From assembly GCF_002278075.1 (NCBI RefSeq), contig NZ_CP022989.1, positions 3,162,001 to 3,226,000 on the forward strand: DNA of 64,000 nt. The letters run 5' to 3'. This document shows, in pieces, positions 8,805 through 20,780 of the stretch. A program made the translations under genes and the position numbers. This stretch comes from Paraburkholderia aromaticivorans. GTDB taxonomy: Bacteria; Pseudomonadota; Gammaproteobacteria; Burkholderiales; Burkholderiaceae. Positions within the stretch are counted from its first letter, which is position 1, and the number at the start of each line of letters is the position of its first letter. The notes under the pieces were generated by a model. It worked only from the letters and a program-made list of their open reading frames with translations, did no database searches and was not told the origin of the DNA.

Positions 8805-10139
8805 CTATTGCGCGACCGTAATTTCGACGCGGCGATTTTGCGCACGGCCCTGTGCGGTAGCGTTATTGCCAACCGGATCGGCAGCCCCCTTTCCTGTGGC
8901 TTCGAGTCGTGCCGCCGGCACGCCCGCCGTCTGGAGCATCTGCATGATCTGGGTGGCGCGCTCTTCGGAGAGGGCTTCGTTCGATGCAAACTGGCGGCTC
9001 CTGATCGGCAGGTTGTCGGTATAACCCAATACCGTCACCTTGCCCGGCACCTTGACAATCTCGCCCGCGATCTTCGCGATCAATGGGACCATCGTGGTCT
9101 TCACTGCGGCGGCGCCCGGCGGGAACATCGAATCGCCGCGGAACGTCACCGCACTGTGATGGGCGTCTTCGTCGACACTCACGGTGCGTGCGGCAATCTC
9201 ATCCTTCAAGAGTTCCTTCAGGTGAAGCGTGCGCGGCGCAGGCGGGGGCGTCATGCGCCCGATGTCGGCGATCTGTTTTTGCACCTGCGCGCTCCGGTTC
9301 AGCAATTCGTATTTGAAATAGCCGAACAGACCGATCAGGATCACTGACAGAACGGTCAGCGTGATCCAGACCGGAAAGTCGAAGAACGACACGCGATTGC
9401 TCTTCACGCGCGATTGCCAGTGCGGTGATAGCGCGACGGCAAGACTCCCGCGCCGCGTCATGATCTCGTTATAGAGCCGCTGACGCACGGTCTCATGTTT
9501 GCGCCGTCCATCGGCCTCGTAGCGGTAGCGGCCTTCGAAGCCCAGGCTGAGAATCCGGTAAATGAGTTCGAGCAGGTCGAGATGGTCGTGCGCCTCGCTC
9601 ATCAAGCGGCCGACCAACAGATAGACTTTGGTGCCGCCTTGCCGGTCCTCGTGAAAGAGCGTGGCAAGTCCGTTAGTATTCCATTCGACGCCGGTTTCTC
9701 CGCCTTTGCCCCATACCGTTTGCATCGCGGCTTCGTCGAGTGCCGTGCACAGGCAATAACGCGCGCCGAGCATATGATCGCGCCGGATGTTGCTCTGATC
9801 GCAGAGTTTCTGGAAAAGCCGCACTTCCTGGCTCAGCAGAACTCGCAGCTGTTCCACGCCCTCCTGTTCCAGCTGGTCGGGGAGGTCCGCGAGCGCCCGC
9901 AGCAGTGGGCGGGCGGCCTCGAGCAACGGGTTGCGGGATGTTCGGACGGCCGCAAGGCGCTCCTCGATCGATTCACCCGGCGGCACATCGCGATGAGAAG
10001 TCGAGCCGGACGCCGCCGCGCCCGCGCTTCGAGGAGCCGCTTGTCCCGGCGCGCCCTCCGGGAAGGGAGCGTGCATGCCGCCCTCGCTGCCTGACCAGCG
10101 GTCAGGCTCGCCCGCACGGTTCGCTACGTCTGAATTCAC
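8805..10139 (-). CDS. tssL: T6SS subunit TssL (DotU) with C-terminal OmpA peptidoglycan-binding domain
   Basis: TssL pairs with TssM in the inner membrane. The DotU region is recognised by MLGARYCLCTALDEA and LELIYRILSLGFEGRYR, and is followed by one membrane helix (FPVWITLTVLSVILIGLFGY). The C-terminal OmpA-like domain (VLGYTDNLPIRS, SNEALSEERA, NRRVEI) makes this the extended, peptidoglycan-anchored form. I chose the GTG at 10139, with AAAGG upstream, giving 444 residues; an upstream TTG at 10250 overlapping tssK and an internal ATG at 10076 are alternatives. Confidence 0.93.
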   Translation of the reverse strand: MNSDVANRAGEPDRWSGSEGGMHAPFPEGAPGQAAPRSAGAAASGSTSHRDVPPGESIEERLAAVRTSRNPLLEAARPLLRALADLPDQLEQEGVEQLRVLLSQEVRLFQKLCDQSNIRRDHMLGARYCLCTALDEAAMQTVWGKGGETGVEWNTNGLATLFHEDRQGGTKVYLLVGRLMSEAHDHLDLLELIYRILSLGFEGRYRYEADGRRKHETVRQRLYNEIMTRRGSLAVALSPHWQSRVKSNRVSFFDFPVWITLTVLSVILIGLFGYFKYELLNRSAQVQKQIADIGRMTPPPAPRTLHLKELLKDEIAARTVSVDEDAHHSAVTFRGDSMFPPGAAAVKTTMVPLIAKIAGEIVKVPGKVTVLGYTDNLPIRSRQFASNEALSEERATQIMQMLQTAGVPAARLEATGKGAADPVGNNATAQGRAQNRRVEITVAQ

Positions 10140-10224
10140 TGACTGACCTTTATTCTCTGGATTTTCGTCGCAGCCCTGGCTTGAGGCATGCCCCGTGCGC
10201 GTTGCTTGATACGGCTCATGCGCG

Positions 10225-11571
10225 CTAACCGCGCACGCCCCACAGTTCAAGCTTCAGCGACGGGAACTCGCCGGCGACATGCAGGGCGAGTCCACCGTGC
10301 CGCGCGACTTCTTCCCATAACGGACCGCTACGGGCGAGTTCGTAGTAGACGAAGCCCGCGTTGAACGGGATCTGTCGCGGCGGCACCGGCAACGCCTGTA
10401 GCGCGATGCCCGGCAGATGTCCACGCACCAGGTCAGGCAGCCGCTCGGACGGGCCGGCTTTTGCCTGAGCGGCGAACTGTTGCTGGAGCAGGTCTGGCGG
10501 CATCGCCGCGTGCACCGCGAGCACCACGGCGGCGAAGCCGCGCATGTCGACGGGATCGACCACCGCGTTGCGCATCCCATGCCCCAGCTCCTTCAGCGCG
10601 ATGCTCTGTGCGCTGCGCACCAGCACCGCATTGAGCAGCAGATGCGTGTCGTCCACCAGAGGCTTCAGACAAAGGTGCGGCGTGGTGTGCTGGTAAGCCG
10701 GGTGGGAGTCGAGCGGGCGCCGGCTATCGGTGCGCACGTAGGTCGACAGCTCTCCCGCCATGCTCAGCAGCAGCGCGTAAAGGTCGGCCGGCGACGTGGT
10801 CGGCACCCGGCGCAGATGCTGCAGCAAGGGCTCGTAACGGTTGAGCGTTTGCAACAACAGATAGTCGGAGACTTCCGCGGTAGTGCCGGCGTTGCCGTTC
10901 GCGCCAGTCAGCCGGGTGGCGAGCGCCGTTGCGCGCAGGCGCGTGAGTTCGTGAATCTTCGCGAGCCAGCTCGCGAGCAGCTCGCTTGCCCCGTAGCCCG
11001 CCACCGGCGGAATCAATGTTTCGTCGAGCACGATGCTGCTGTCCGCATGAATCGTCTTGACACGAGTGAGGGCCAGCCCGATCCACGCATCGGTCAACTC
11101 CTTCTCCGGTACGAGCCGCAGGCGCAGATTCGACAACTGCACAGTCTTCGGCCCTTGTCCGATCGAATTCGTGTCGCGCAGTTCGGTATCGAATACGACA
11201 TTGCGGGCGAGCGAGTCAGCGGCGTCGTCGAACGTCGTCTCCTCGCTGTTCGGCACACGCACGGGCACAGCGAGATAGATGAGCTGATCCAGGTGTTCCG
11301 CGCGGATGGTGAGCGGCGCGGGCGGGGACGTGCTGCCGGGCGTGTCGAACGGCGTGCCGTCCGCGAACACGCCGCCGGCCGACTTCACGATCACCTTGCC
11401 GAGCGCCAGTGCCTCGCTATCGAGACTGTAGTGACTGAAGCCGAAGAAAAACGGCGAGAGCGTTGCCGCGCGTTTGTGCGCGTAATGTTCGAGATAGCGC
11501 TCCTGTTGCTGGAAAAGCTGCGGGCGCAGAAAAAGCCCCTCGCTCCAGACCACCTTGTTGTGCCAGTTCAT
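10225..11571 (-). CDS. tssK: T6SS baseplate subunit TssK
   Basis: TssK (448 residues) links the baseplate to the TssJLM membrane complex. The N-terminus (WSEGLFLRPQLFQQQERYLE) and the C-terminal segment (FVYYELARSGPLWEE) are characteristic of the family. ATG at 11571 begins 12 bp after the tssJ stop. The baseplate partners TssE, TssF and TssG are not encoded in this window. Confidence 0.95.
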   Translation of the reverse strand: MNWHNKVVWSEGLFLRPQLFQQQERYLEHYAHKRAATLSPFFFGFSHYSLDSEALALGKVIVKSAGGVFADGTPFDTPGSTSPPAPLTIRAEHLDQLIYLAVPVRVPNSEETTFDDAADSLARNVVFDTELRDTNSIGQGPKTVQLSNLRLRLVPEKELTDAWIGLALTRVKTIHADSSIVLDETLIPPVAGYGASELLASWLAKIHELTRLRATALATRLTGANGNAGTTAEVSDYLLLQTLNRYEPLLQHLRRVPTTSPADLYALLLSMAGELSTYVRTDSRRPLDSHPAYQHTTPHLCLKPLVDDTHLLLNAVLVRSAQSIALKELGHGMRNAVVDPVDMRGFAAVVLAVHAAMPPDLLQQQFAAQAKAGPSERLPDLVRGHLPGIALQALPVPPRQIPFNAGFVYYELARSGPLWEEVARHGGLALHVAGEFPSLKLELWGVRG

Positions 11572-11583
11572 GCGTTCATTCCA

Positions 11584-12096
11584 CTATTTAGTCTCGGTAA
11601 TCCTGATTGCATTCGGTTCAAGATCGATCGTCAGTTTCAGTTCGGGCGAGGCGCGATACCACACCGCCCTGGGCGCCGCCGGCAGCGGATAGACCGCGCG
11701 CCATACCGAGTTGGGCAGATCCCGATAGGCCGCGAGTACCCCGACGACGGTCGTGGCAGGATCGGCTCTCGTCCGGATGGTTTTGCTCTCGCCGGGCCGC
11801 AACTGGAACTGCGCCCGCGTGACGAGGTCGTCGGCGAGGACGGTCTTGTCCTTGTCCTGCAAGGAAAAAAAGTCGGCGGAAGTGAATGCGCCATCGGTTT
11901 TCAATTCATAGACGCGTATGACGATCGGCGCCGCGCGCTTCTGGTCGTCTGGATTGACACCGGCGGACGCGACAACCGACAGGTCGAGCTTGAGGGCTGC
12001 TTTATCGGTTTTCGTTTCGCCGCTGGCGCACGCGCTCAGCGCACAGGCAAAGACAAAGGCGAGGGCGAGGGCAATAACGTGGGTGAACAGGCGCAT
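11584..12096 (-). CDS. tssJ: T6SS outer-membrane lipoprotein TssJ
   Basis: TssJ anchors the membrane complex to the outer membrane. ATG at 12096 gives a 170-residue protein with a signal peptide and a lipobox (ALSAC), so Cys23 should be lipidated; the open frame upstream lacks homology and spoils the signal. The mature part shows the TssJ-type beta sandwich pattern (VVIRVYELK-like segment, DFFSLQDKD, LRPGESKTI, AVYPLP). It lies between hcp and tssK in the usual JKLM order. Confidence 0.93.
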   Translation of the reverse strand: MRLFTHVIALALAFVFACALSACASGETKTDKAALKLDLSVVASAGVNPDDQKRAAPIVIRVYELKTDGAFTSADFFSLQDKDKTVLADDLVTRAQFQLRPGESKTIRTRADPATTVVGVLAAYRDLPNSVWRAVYPLPAAPRAVWYRASPELKLTIDLEPNAIRITETK

Positions 12097-12204
12097 TGGG
12101 CAACGCAAAAAGAGGCGCGATTGAAACGCCGCGGGGAAGCACACCGGCAAGGTCCGGGCAGGCCAGAGCCTGCCCGGGCGACGCACGGCGACCGGCAAGT
12201 CGGC

Positions 12205-12687
12205 TCAGGTTTCCTTATTGCCCTTGATGTCGTAACCGGCTGTCACGGCGCCGCCGCTGCCGCCTTGTGCGTTCTGAACCACGTACTCCTGTTTGACCTT
12301 CGCGAACGAGAGGCGAACGTGCTCGTGAATACCTTCGTCGGCGTTGCTGCCGGACGGATGAACCTGAGTCACGATCACATCGCTCATCGTGAACTTCAGA
12401 TATTCGAGCGGGTTGCCGCCGGCTTTGCGGACAACCAGCACCGCCTGGTCGACGTGTTTGCCGGTCAGGCAGTACTTCATCAGGTTCGGGCTTGCCCGAT
12501 CCACGAGATGCTCGAATTCGAGGTCGTCGACCGTGGCCTTGCCTGCGCCGCCACCGGAGCCCGCGTGCATGTTCGCTTGCTGGGATACTCGCCAGCCAAA
12601 GCTCCTCACCTCGATCTCGTTCTTGTGCGACGCATCCGGTGATTCGCCATCGATACCGTTGATCTTGAGAAAAATGTCCTGTGCCAT
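12205..12687 (-). CDS. hcp: T6SS inner-tube protein Hcp
   Basis: Hcp (TssD, 160 residues) forms the hexameric rings of the secreted tube. Family marks are the start AQDIFLKINGIDGESPD, IEVRSFGWRVSQ, and the C-terminal SFAKVKQEY segment. A clear AAGGAG ribosome site lies 7-8 bp before the ATG. The gene is separated from the immunity gene by 41 bp. Confidence 0.96.
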   Translation of the reverse strand: MAQDIFLKINGIDGESPDASHKNEIEVRSFGWRVSQQANMHAGSGGGAGKATVDDLEFEHLVDRASPNLMKYCLTGKHVDQAVLVVRKAGGNPLEYLKFTMSDVIVTQVHPSGSNADEGIHEHVRLSFAKVKQEYVVQNAQGGSGGAVTAGYDIKGNKET

Positions 12688-12728
12688 CTAAAACTCCTTC
12701 GAGTTGAATAACTAAAGTCTGCTGTGCA

Positions 12729-13220
12729 CTAGTGCCTGGTTACATCCGCCATTTCCGCCTGCAGCGCCTCACGAAGGCTGCGCCGATCGTCGCCGCCTTT
12801 GATGTCGTCGATCAGCCATCTGCCACGGACCCAAACCAGCTTGAGCTCCACCTTTTGCGGCGCCTTGAAGTTCGTGAATGAAACGACGGCTGTCGCGTTG
12901 CGGCGTTTTGCCACCGTAATATCGATGCGGGTCGTCTTCACATCGAAGTCCTGGCAACGGCAAACCGGGTCCATGTCCAGATAGCCGGCCTCTCCCTTTA
13001 ACGCCCGTTGGTTCTTCCCGATCAACTGCAGAAGCGAAGGTGAGGCAATGGCGTGAGAACCCGACGCTTCGATGCCGGGAGGATCGCCGTTGAACGTATA
13101 GGTGCCGTAGACGCTTTGCAGAAACCGCTTCGCCGAATCGGCGCTTTGTGCAAGGGCCGGATGCAGGCCCAGCACAGCCCAGGCAATCGCCGCCAATGCG
13201 CACGCCCGCAATCGGATCAT
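12729..13220 (-). CDS. Putative periplasmic immunity protein for the adjacent T6SS amidase
   Basis: A 163-residue exported protein: the signal peptide (MIRLRACALAAIAWAVLGL, cleavage after ALA) points to the periplasm. The mature part, with C-x-C at PVCRCQDF and VWVRGRWLIDDI, resembles DUF3828-type or Tai-like immunity proteins, but I cannot name the family firmly. ATG at 13220 overlaps the amidase stop by 4 bp (ATGA). This coupling and the signal peptide fit an immunity protein that blocks a cell-wall amidase in the periplasm. The role is inferred from position and export. Confidence 0.7.
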   Translation of the reverse strand: MIRLRACALAAIAWAVLGLHPALAQSADSAKRFLQSVYGTYTFNGDPPGIEASGSHAIASPSLLQLIGKNQRALKGEAGYLDMDPVCRCQDFDVKTTRIDITVAKRRNATAVVSFTNFKAPQKVELKLVWVRGRWLIDDIKGGDDRRSLREALQAEMADVTRH

Positions 13221-13618
13221 TGCGCCTCCTGCCACCGATACACCTTGTACGCAGGCTTGTTTTGACGATAGCCGGGGCCACCCCACATATCGTTCTGGCG
13301 AAAGTCCGAGACCCACCGCTGGCCGTTGTACATGGTGATATGGCCGGCGATATTGCCGCCGGGATAGGGCTGGATGACGGCCGTGTCCCCTTTGCGCGGC
13401 GTAATCAGCTCGCTCGAGGAGACCTCGACGAATCCGTGCTCGCGCAGAACCGGACCGTAATTCTTCGCGTAATTGACTGCCGGCCCCTGGGCAATGACGA
13501 TTCCGCCGGCTGCAAGCGCCTGCCTGACGTAGGCCGCGCATCGGCCAGTGGAATCCGCATGGGCGTGAGCGTTCAGATGCCTGACCGCAGCATCGACATC
13601 GAAATTTTGATCGGTCAT
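13217..13618 (-). CDS. Putative T6SS amidase effector (NlpC/P60- or CHAP-like)
   Basis: A 133-residue protein without signal peptide. It carries a papain-like peptidase signature: the catalytic Cys27 in STGRCAAYVRQAL, His93 in GNIAGHITMYNG, and a likely third residue at Asp105 in WVSDFRQ. Small enzymes of this type cut peptidoglycan peptide bonds when delivered to the periplasm of a rival (Tae families). It sits between tssC and hcp in the T6SS operon and is coupled to an exported partner. The exact Tae family is not assigned. Confidence 0.78.
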   Translation of the reverse strand: MTDQNFDVDAAVRHLNAHAHADSTGRCAAYVRQALAAGGIVIAQGPAVNYAKNYGPVLREHGFVEVSSSELITPRKGDTAVIQPYPGGNIAGHITMYNGQRWVSDFRQNDMWGGPGYRQNKPAYKVYRWQEAQ

Positions 13619-13748
13619 ATCAACGTCTTGAATCGGATCGCAAGCGGTTAAAAATCACGAACGGGAAGCGGCTCGACACCTGGGCACACACCTTTTCATG
13701 GAGCGCCGACACGGTCCGCCTCCAGAAACCCGCGCCCGGATGTCCCAG

Positions 13749-15242
13749 TCACGCCGCTTCCTTGATGGACGGCAGTTTCGCGACGAGGCGCAAAGACACC
13801 GTCAGCCCTTCGAGCTGGAAGTGCGGACGCAGGAAGAACTTCGCCTGGTAGTAGCCGGGGTTGCCTTCCACGTCCTCCACCACCACCTCCGCCGCGGCGA
13901 GCGGGCGCCGCGCTTTGGTTTCCTGCGATGAGTTGGCCGGGTCCGCGTCGACGTAATGCATGACCCACTCGTTCAGCCAACGCTGCATTTCCTCGCGTTC
14001 CTTGAACGCGCCGACCTTGTCGCGCACGATGCACTTGAGGTAATGCGCGAAGCGCGAACACGCAAACAGATAGGGCAGGCGCGCGGATAGATTCGCGTTC
14101 GCGGTGGCGTCCGCGTCGTAGTATTCGGCCGGCTTCTGCAAGGACTGCGCGCCGATGAAAGTCGCATGATCGGTGTTCTTGCGGTGGATCAAGGGGATGA
14201 AACCGTTCTTCGACAACTCCGCTTCGCGCCGGTCCGAGATCGCGATCTCGGTCGGGCATTTCATGTCGACGCCGCCGTCGTCGGTGGGGAATGAATGACA
14301 CGGCAGATTCTCGACCGTCCCGCCCGATTCCACGCCGCGGATCAGCGAACACCAGCCATACAGCTTGAACGAACGGTTGATATTCACGCCCATCGCATAG
14401 GCCGCGTTGGCCCACGCGTAGCGACGGTGATCGGAGCCGTTCGTGTCCTCTTCGAAATCGAACTCGTCGACGGGATTGGTCCTCGCGCCATAGGGCAGCC
14501 GGGCTAAGAAGCGGGGCATCGCAAGACCGACATAGCGTGCGTCTTCGCTATTGCGCAACGAGTTCCACGGTGCGTACTCGAGGTTTTGCGTGAAGATTTT
14601 GGTCAGGTCGCGCGGGTTGGCGAGTTCCTGCCATGACTCCATCTGCAGGACCGCGGGTGACGCGCCGGAAATGAACGGCGTGTGCGCCGCCGCGGCCACC
14701 TTGGCGATTGAGCTGAGCAGATCGATGTCGGGCGGCGTGTGGTCGAAATAGTAGTCGGCCACGAGGCACCCGTAAGGCTCGCCGCCAAGCTGGCCGTACT
14801 CTTCTTCATAGATCTGCTTGAACAGCGGGCTCTGATCCCAGGCGATGCCTTTATAGCGTTTCATGGTGCGCCGCAACTCGTCTTTCGACACATCCATGAA
14901 GCGGATTTTCAGACGGTCGTCGGTTTCCGTGTTCGCGACCAGATGGTGCATGCCGCGCCAGGCGGACTCCAGTTTCTGGAACTCGTCATGGTGCAGAATG
15001 AGGTTGATCTGCTCGGAAAGCTTGTGATCGATCTGGGCGATGATCGCCTCGATGCTCTTGTAGGCGTCGTCGCTGATCGTGGCCGATTGCAGCAATGCCT
15101 GCTCGGCGAGCGTTTGCACGGCGTGTTCGACGGCCACGCGGGCCTGGTCGGTTTTCGGCCTGAATTCCTGGTTGAGTAACTGGGTAAAGTCGGATTGCGT
15201 AGCGATTTCCGCGGTGGCCGCGTGCGTTTGCTGTCTTGCCAT
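13749..15242 (-). CDS. tssC: T6SS sheath large subunit TssC
   Basis: TssC (VipB, 497 residues) forms the contractile sheath with TssB. It shows the family signatures LESAWRGMHHLV, LGGEPYGCLVADYYF, RFLARLPYG and the C-terminal FFLRPHFQLEGLTVSLRLV. ATG at 15242 follows tssB by 33 bp. The 130 bp between its stop and the amidase gene hold no other gene I can see. Confidence 0.97.
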   Translation of the reverse strand: MARQQTHAATAEIATQSDFTQLLNQEFRPKTDQARVAVEHAVQTLAEQALLQSATISDDAYKSIEAIIAQIDHKLSEQINLILHHDEFQKLESAWRGMHHLVANTETDDRLKIRFMDVSKDELRRTMKRYKGIAWDQSPLFKQIYEEEYGQLGGEPYGCLVADYYFDHTPPDIDLLSSIAKVAAAAHTPFISGASPAVLQMESWQELANPRDLTKIFTQNLEYAPWNSLRNSEDARYVGLAMPRFLARLPYGARTNPVDEFDFEEDTNGSDHRRYAWANAAYAMGVNINRSFKLYGWCSLIRGVESGGTVENLPCHSFPTDDGGVDMKCPTEIAISDRREAELSKNGFIPLIHRKNTDHATFIGAQSLQKPAEYYDADATANANLSARLPYLFACSRFAHYLKCIVRDKVGAFKEREEMQRWLNEWVMHYVDADPANSSQETKARRPLAAAEVVVEDVEGNPGYYQAKFFLRPHFQLEGLTVSLRLVAKLPSIKEAA

Positions 15243-15275
15243 GTCATGTCCCTCAGAACTGTTCTATCCGGTCGA

Positions 15276-15824
15276 TCAGATGGTCGCGTCCGAAGATTCC
15301 ATTGCGTCGCCGGTTGCGTTCGCAGCCCGGGGTTTCGGTGTGGCCGCAAGCGATTTCAGCAGCGCCGGGTCCTGCAGCAACCGGTTGACGAGCGATTCCG
15401 CGCCGGACTTGCCGTCCATATACGTTTGCAGGTTCGCGAGCTGCGTACGGGCTTCGAGCAGTTGCCGCAACGAATCAACCTTGCGGGCGACGGCCGCAGG
15501 CGAGAAGTCTTCCATGCTCTCGAAGGTCATATCGACCATCAGCTGTCCTTCGCCAGAAAGGGTATTGGGCACCGTGAAGGCGACGCGCGGCTCGATTGCC
15601 TTCATCCGTTCATCGAAATTGTCGATATCGATATTGAGGAAGCCGCGCGCGGCTACCGGCGGCAGCGGCTCGCGGGGCTGGCCGGAGAGGTCCGACAGCA
15701 CGCCCATGACGAACGGCAGTTCGACCTTCTTCTCGGATCCGTAGACTTCGACGTCGTACTCGATCTGCACACGTGGCGCCCGATTGAGCGCGATGAATTT
15801 CTGCGAACTGCTGGGAACGGACAT
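15276..15824 (-). CDS. tssB: T6SS sheath small subunit TssB
   Basis: TssB (VipA, 182 residues). The start at 15824 gives MSVPSSSQKFIALNRAP, matching the family; the open frame further upstream overlaps tssH and is not homologous. Characteristic segments are LPFVMGVLSDLSG, RGFLNIDIDNFDERM and the C-terminal NRLLQDPALLKSL. It is coupled in order with tssC and follows the ClpV gene by 37 bp. Confidence 0.96.
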   Translation of the reverse strand: MSVPSSSQKFIALNRAPRVQIEYDVEVYGSEKKVELPFVMGVLSDLSGQPREPLPPVAARGFLNIDIDNFDERMKAIEPRVAFTVPNTLSGEGQLMVDMTFESMEDFSPAAVARKVDSLRQLLEARTQLANLQTYMDGKSGAESLVNRLLQDPALLKSLAATPKPRAANATGDAMESSDATI

Positions 15825-15861
15825 TGAGGTCTCCGTGACGGTGGTGAAGAGTCGGCAGCGT

Positions 15862-18606
<2,745 letters not shown>

Positions 18607-19147
18607 GTGGTTTCTCTGAATCTGCTATTGGTGTTGTGCTTTCAACCGTAGACGGGCAACGCAATTGCTGATTTGCACAAATGGCAGCCGTAACTATCGA
18701 TATAGCCTGCTCAACTTATTTTGACTAAATGAAATCGCATTCCGGTGGAACTGAAGTCGCCGGTTGAAATAAATCCGTCAGGATTCTATTAAACGATGAG
18801 TCGCGTTACCCGTCAATTGACGTAGGTCTAAAAAAACTGCAAATGGCTAACGTTGCGAAAATTCGGTGAGGGATAGAGATTTTTCTCTGTAAAAGCAGCG
18901 CTGCTTGTCCGATCGTGGATGTGTAAATAATTGTTTTTACGAAATTTATACGATTTAGCTCTCGCTCTATAAAATGCGTGGTAGTTGTGAAATTTTGTAA
19001 AAGTATCGCAATCTATTTTCTTGATTGCTTATCAAAAAAATAGGAGGCGTCATCGGAGTAGGGTTATATTAAATGGGCAATGGAATGATGCTCGCAAGTT
19101 GCGTTTAGAATGCGAATCTCGCCAATCAGGAAAGTTCGGACAATGAC
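18607..19147. other. AT-rich divergent intergenic region between tssH and the TagK-like gene
   Basis: About 540 bp without a credible gene. It is clearly richer in A and T than its surroundings, with several A/T runs (for example near 18890-19060). Promoters for both divergent T6SS units must lie here. I did not find a convincing sigma-54 site. Confidence 0.6.
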
Positions 19148-19840
19148 ATGTGGGTAGGCAGACTAATCAGGCGTGACGTCAACGCGTCCACGCGCATTCA
19201 ACCGGACCCAACGCAACCGGAATGGCAGCGGCCGGGAGACACGCGCCTTGCCCACCCGCCCAATGACGAACAATCGCGCGCGTGCGAAGCCGATCCCGAA
19301 TACAGCCTTGACGACAACCCACGAGGAAGCCATGCGGTCTTCGGTCTGATCGGCACAACGCTGTCCTCCGAAGACAGGGTGTCGCGCTGGGAACGAGGCG
19401 ATGAAAGCAATGGCGCCGCCGATCTGATCGAGGCGCTGCACGCGCAGTATTGCCGCGCACTTTCTGATCCCCATGCTTCGCTTGCGGGAAGTTGGGAAGC
19501 GCAGCCCGCGTTCTCAGAGGGCGTGCATCCGGCTTCGCATCACGACGCACCGGCGGCTGTCCAGGCGCCGCACATCGGCTCGATCGAGGCGCTGCTGTCC
19601 GGTGCGCGTTTCATGGAAGACGTCTTTGGCCCGCTCGCGGCGGACCCGGATGCTGACTTCGCCGCGTCGGAGCCGGTGCCGGAGGTTCTGGGTCTGTTCG
19701 CGCCGCAGGACTACCTCGCCGCGGCGGCACGGCGCGCGTGCGTATTGCCGCCCACACTGGCGCGGCGCGAACACCATGCGTTAGGAATTGACAGCCCGTT
19801 GCCGGCCTCGCCTTCAGCGACACACGAACAGGCTCGATGA
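19148..19840 (+). CDS. TagK-like T6SS-associated protein
   Basis: A 230-residue soluble protein. The C-terminal third (IGSIEALLSGARFMEDVFG, LGLFAPQDY, TLARREHHALGIDSPL) matches my recollection of the TagK domain of Burkholderia T6SS loci. The N-terminal half is variable and polar. It is transcribed away from tssH, from the shared AT-rich region. Its role in T6SS is not established. Confidence 0.6.
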   Translation: MWVGRLIRRDVNASTRIQPDPTQPEWQRPGDTRLAHPPNDEQSRACEADPEYSLDDNPRGSHAVFGLIGTTLSSEDRVSRWERGDESNGAADLIEALHAQYCRALSDPHASLAGSWEAQPAFSEGVHPASHHDAPAAVQAPHIGSIEALLSGARFMEDVFGPLAADPDADFAASEPVPEVLGLFAPQDYLAAAARRACVLPPTLARREHHALGIDSPLPASPSATHEQAR

Positions 19841-19932
19841 CCGCACGCCTGTCCCACCGCATCGAGACTGAATGGCGCAAGCTCATTGCCAGCGATCGGT
19901 CGATCAGCGTGAAGGCCGTCGACGCGCATTGA
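19837..19932 (+). CDS. 31-residue ORF coupled to the TagK-like gene
   Basis: The ATG overlaps the TagK-like stop (ATGA) and opens a 31-codon frame, beginning MTARLSHRIETEWRKL, that stops just before a hairpin terminator. It may be the 5' stub of a lost T6SS gene that once followed in the operon, or a real small protein. Length and coupling are all the sequence shows. Confidence 0.35.
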   Translation: MTARLSHRIETEWRKLIASDRSISVKAVDAH

Positions 19933-19938
19933 GTAGGT

Positions 19939-19964
19939 GCCGCCCGTGGCGCGAGGCGGCTTTT
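19939..19964 (+). terminator. Rho-independent terminator after the TagK-like unit
   Basis: Stem GCCGCC (19939-19944) pairs with GGCGGC (19955-19960) and is followed at once by TTTT. It closes the + strand unit before the convergent iacE gene. Confidence 0.7.
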
Positions 19965-19968
19965 AGCG

Positions 19969-20712
19969 TCAGCGCATGAACAGCCCGCCGTTCAGATCCC
20001 AGCATGCGCCGTTTGCAAAGTAAGCATTTTCGGCCGCCAGCATCACGGCGACATCGGCGACGTAAGCGGCCGAGCCCAGACGTCCCGCTGCAATGACGTC
20101 GATCACCGCCTTCAGTTTGTCGGGCGCGACGCTTTCATGCACGACCGGCAGATCCAGCGGTCCGGGCGAAATGGCGTTGACGGTGACACCCGCTGCGCCG
20201 AGATCGCGCGCGAAGACCTTGGTGAGCGTGATCACCCCGCCTTTCGCAGCCGCATAGTGCGCGCCGGTTGCCGAGCCGCCGTTCTGTCCCGCGAGCGACG
20301 CGATATTCACGATACGGCCCGCGCCCGTGTCGGCGAAATGCTGGCCGAACACCTGGCAACCGAACAGCACGCTGCGCAGGTTGACGTTGACCACCTGATC
20401 GAACTGCTCGGCGGTAATGTCCATTACGGGGACGACTTTGGAAGCGCCCGCGTTATTGACCAACGCATCGACTCGTCCCCAGCGCTGAAGGAGCGCGTCT
20501 CGCGCCGCGCTAAAAGCGGCTTTCGCGGTGACGTCGAGATTCAGTGCGAATGCGCTGGAACCGTCGGCGCTCAGATCGCGTGCAAGGGCTTGCGCCGCAT
20601 CGAACGCGATATCGCCGACGGCGACCGCGTAACCCGCCGCATGAAAGCGCGCGGCAATCGCGGCGCCCAGCCCGCGCGCGGCGCCGGTGACAAGAACGAC
20701 TCTTTTCTGCAT
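19969..20712 (-). CDS. iacE: Short-chain dehydrogenase of the iac cluster (IacE-like)
   Basis: A classical SDR of 247 residues: TGAARGLGAAI (cofactor loop), NNAG, the active-site Ser in NIASLAG, and the YxxxK pair in HYAAAKGG. ATG at 20712 is chosen because the SDR fold starts there; the frame upstream only reads through a DNA repeat. It is the last gene of the operon that starts with the Rieske oxygenase. In iac clusters of indole-3-acetate degraders an SDR (IacE) acts on an oxidised indole intermediate. The iac name rests on operon composition. Confidence 0.8.
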   Translation of the reverse strand: MQKRVVLVTGAARGLGAAIAARFHAAGYAVAVGDIAFDAAQALARDLSADGSSAFALNLDVTAKAAFSAARDALLQRWGRVDALVNNAGASKVVPVMDITAEQFDQVVNVNLRSVLFGCQVFGQHFADTGAGRIVNIASLAGQNGGSATGAHYAAAKGGVITLTKVFARDLGAAGVTVNAISPGPLDLPVVHESVAPDKLKAVIDVIAAGRLGSAAYVADVAVMLAAENAYFANGACWDLNGGLFMR

Positions 20713-20780
20713 GGCTTGCACTCCGGATAGAACGGCCGCTGTGGCAGCGGTTCGACGCACGTGACGCGAGCCGTGAATCG

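Noticed and set aside
10417..12642. 741-codon + strand frame across tssK, tssJ and hcp
   Set aside because: Spans three recognised T6SS genes in antisense and shows no protein family motifs.
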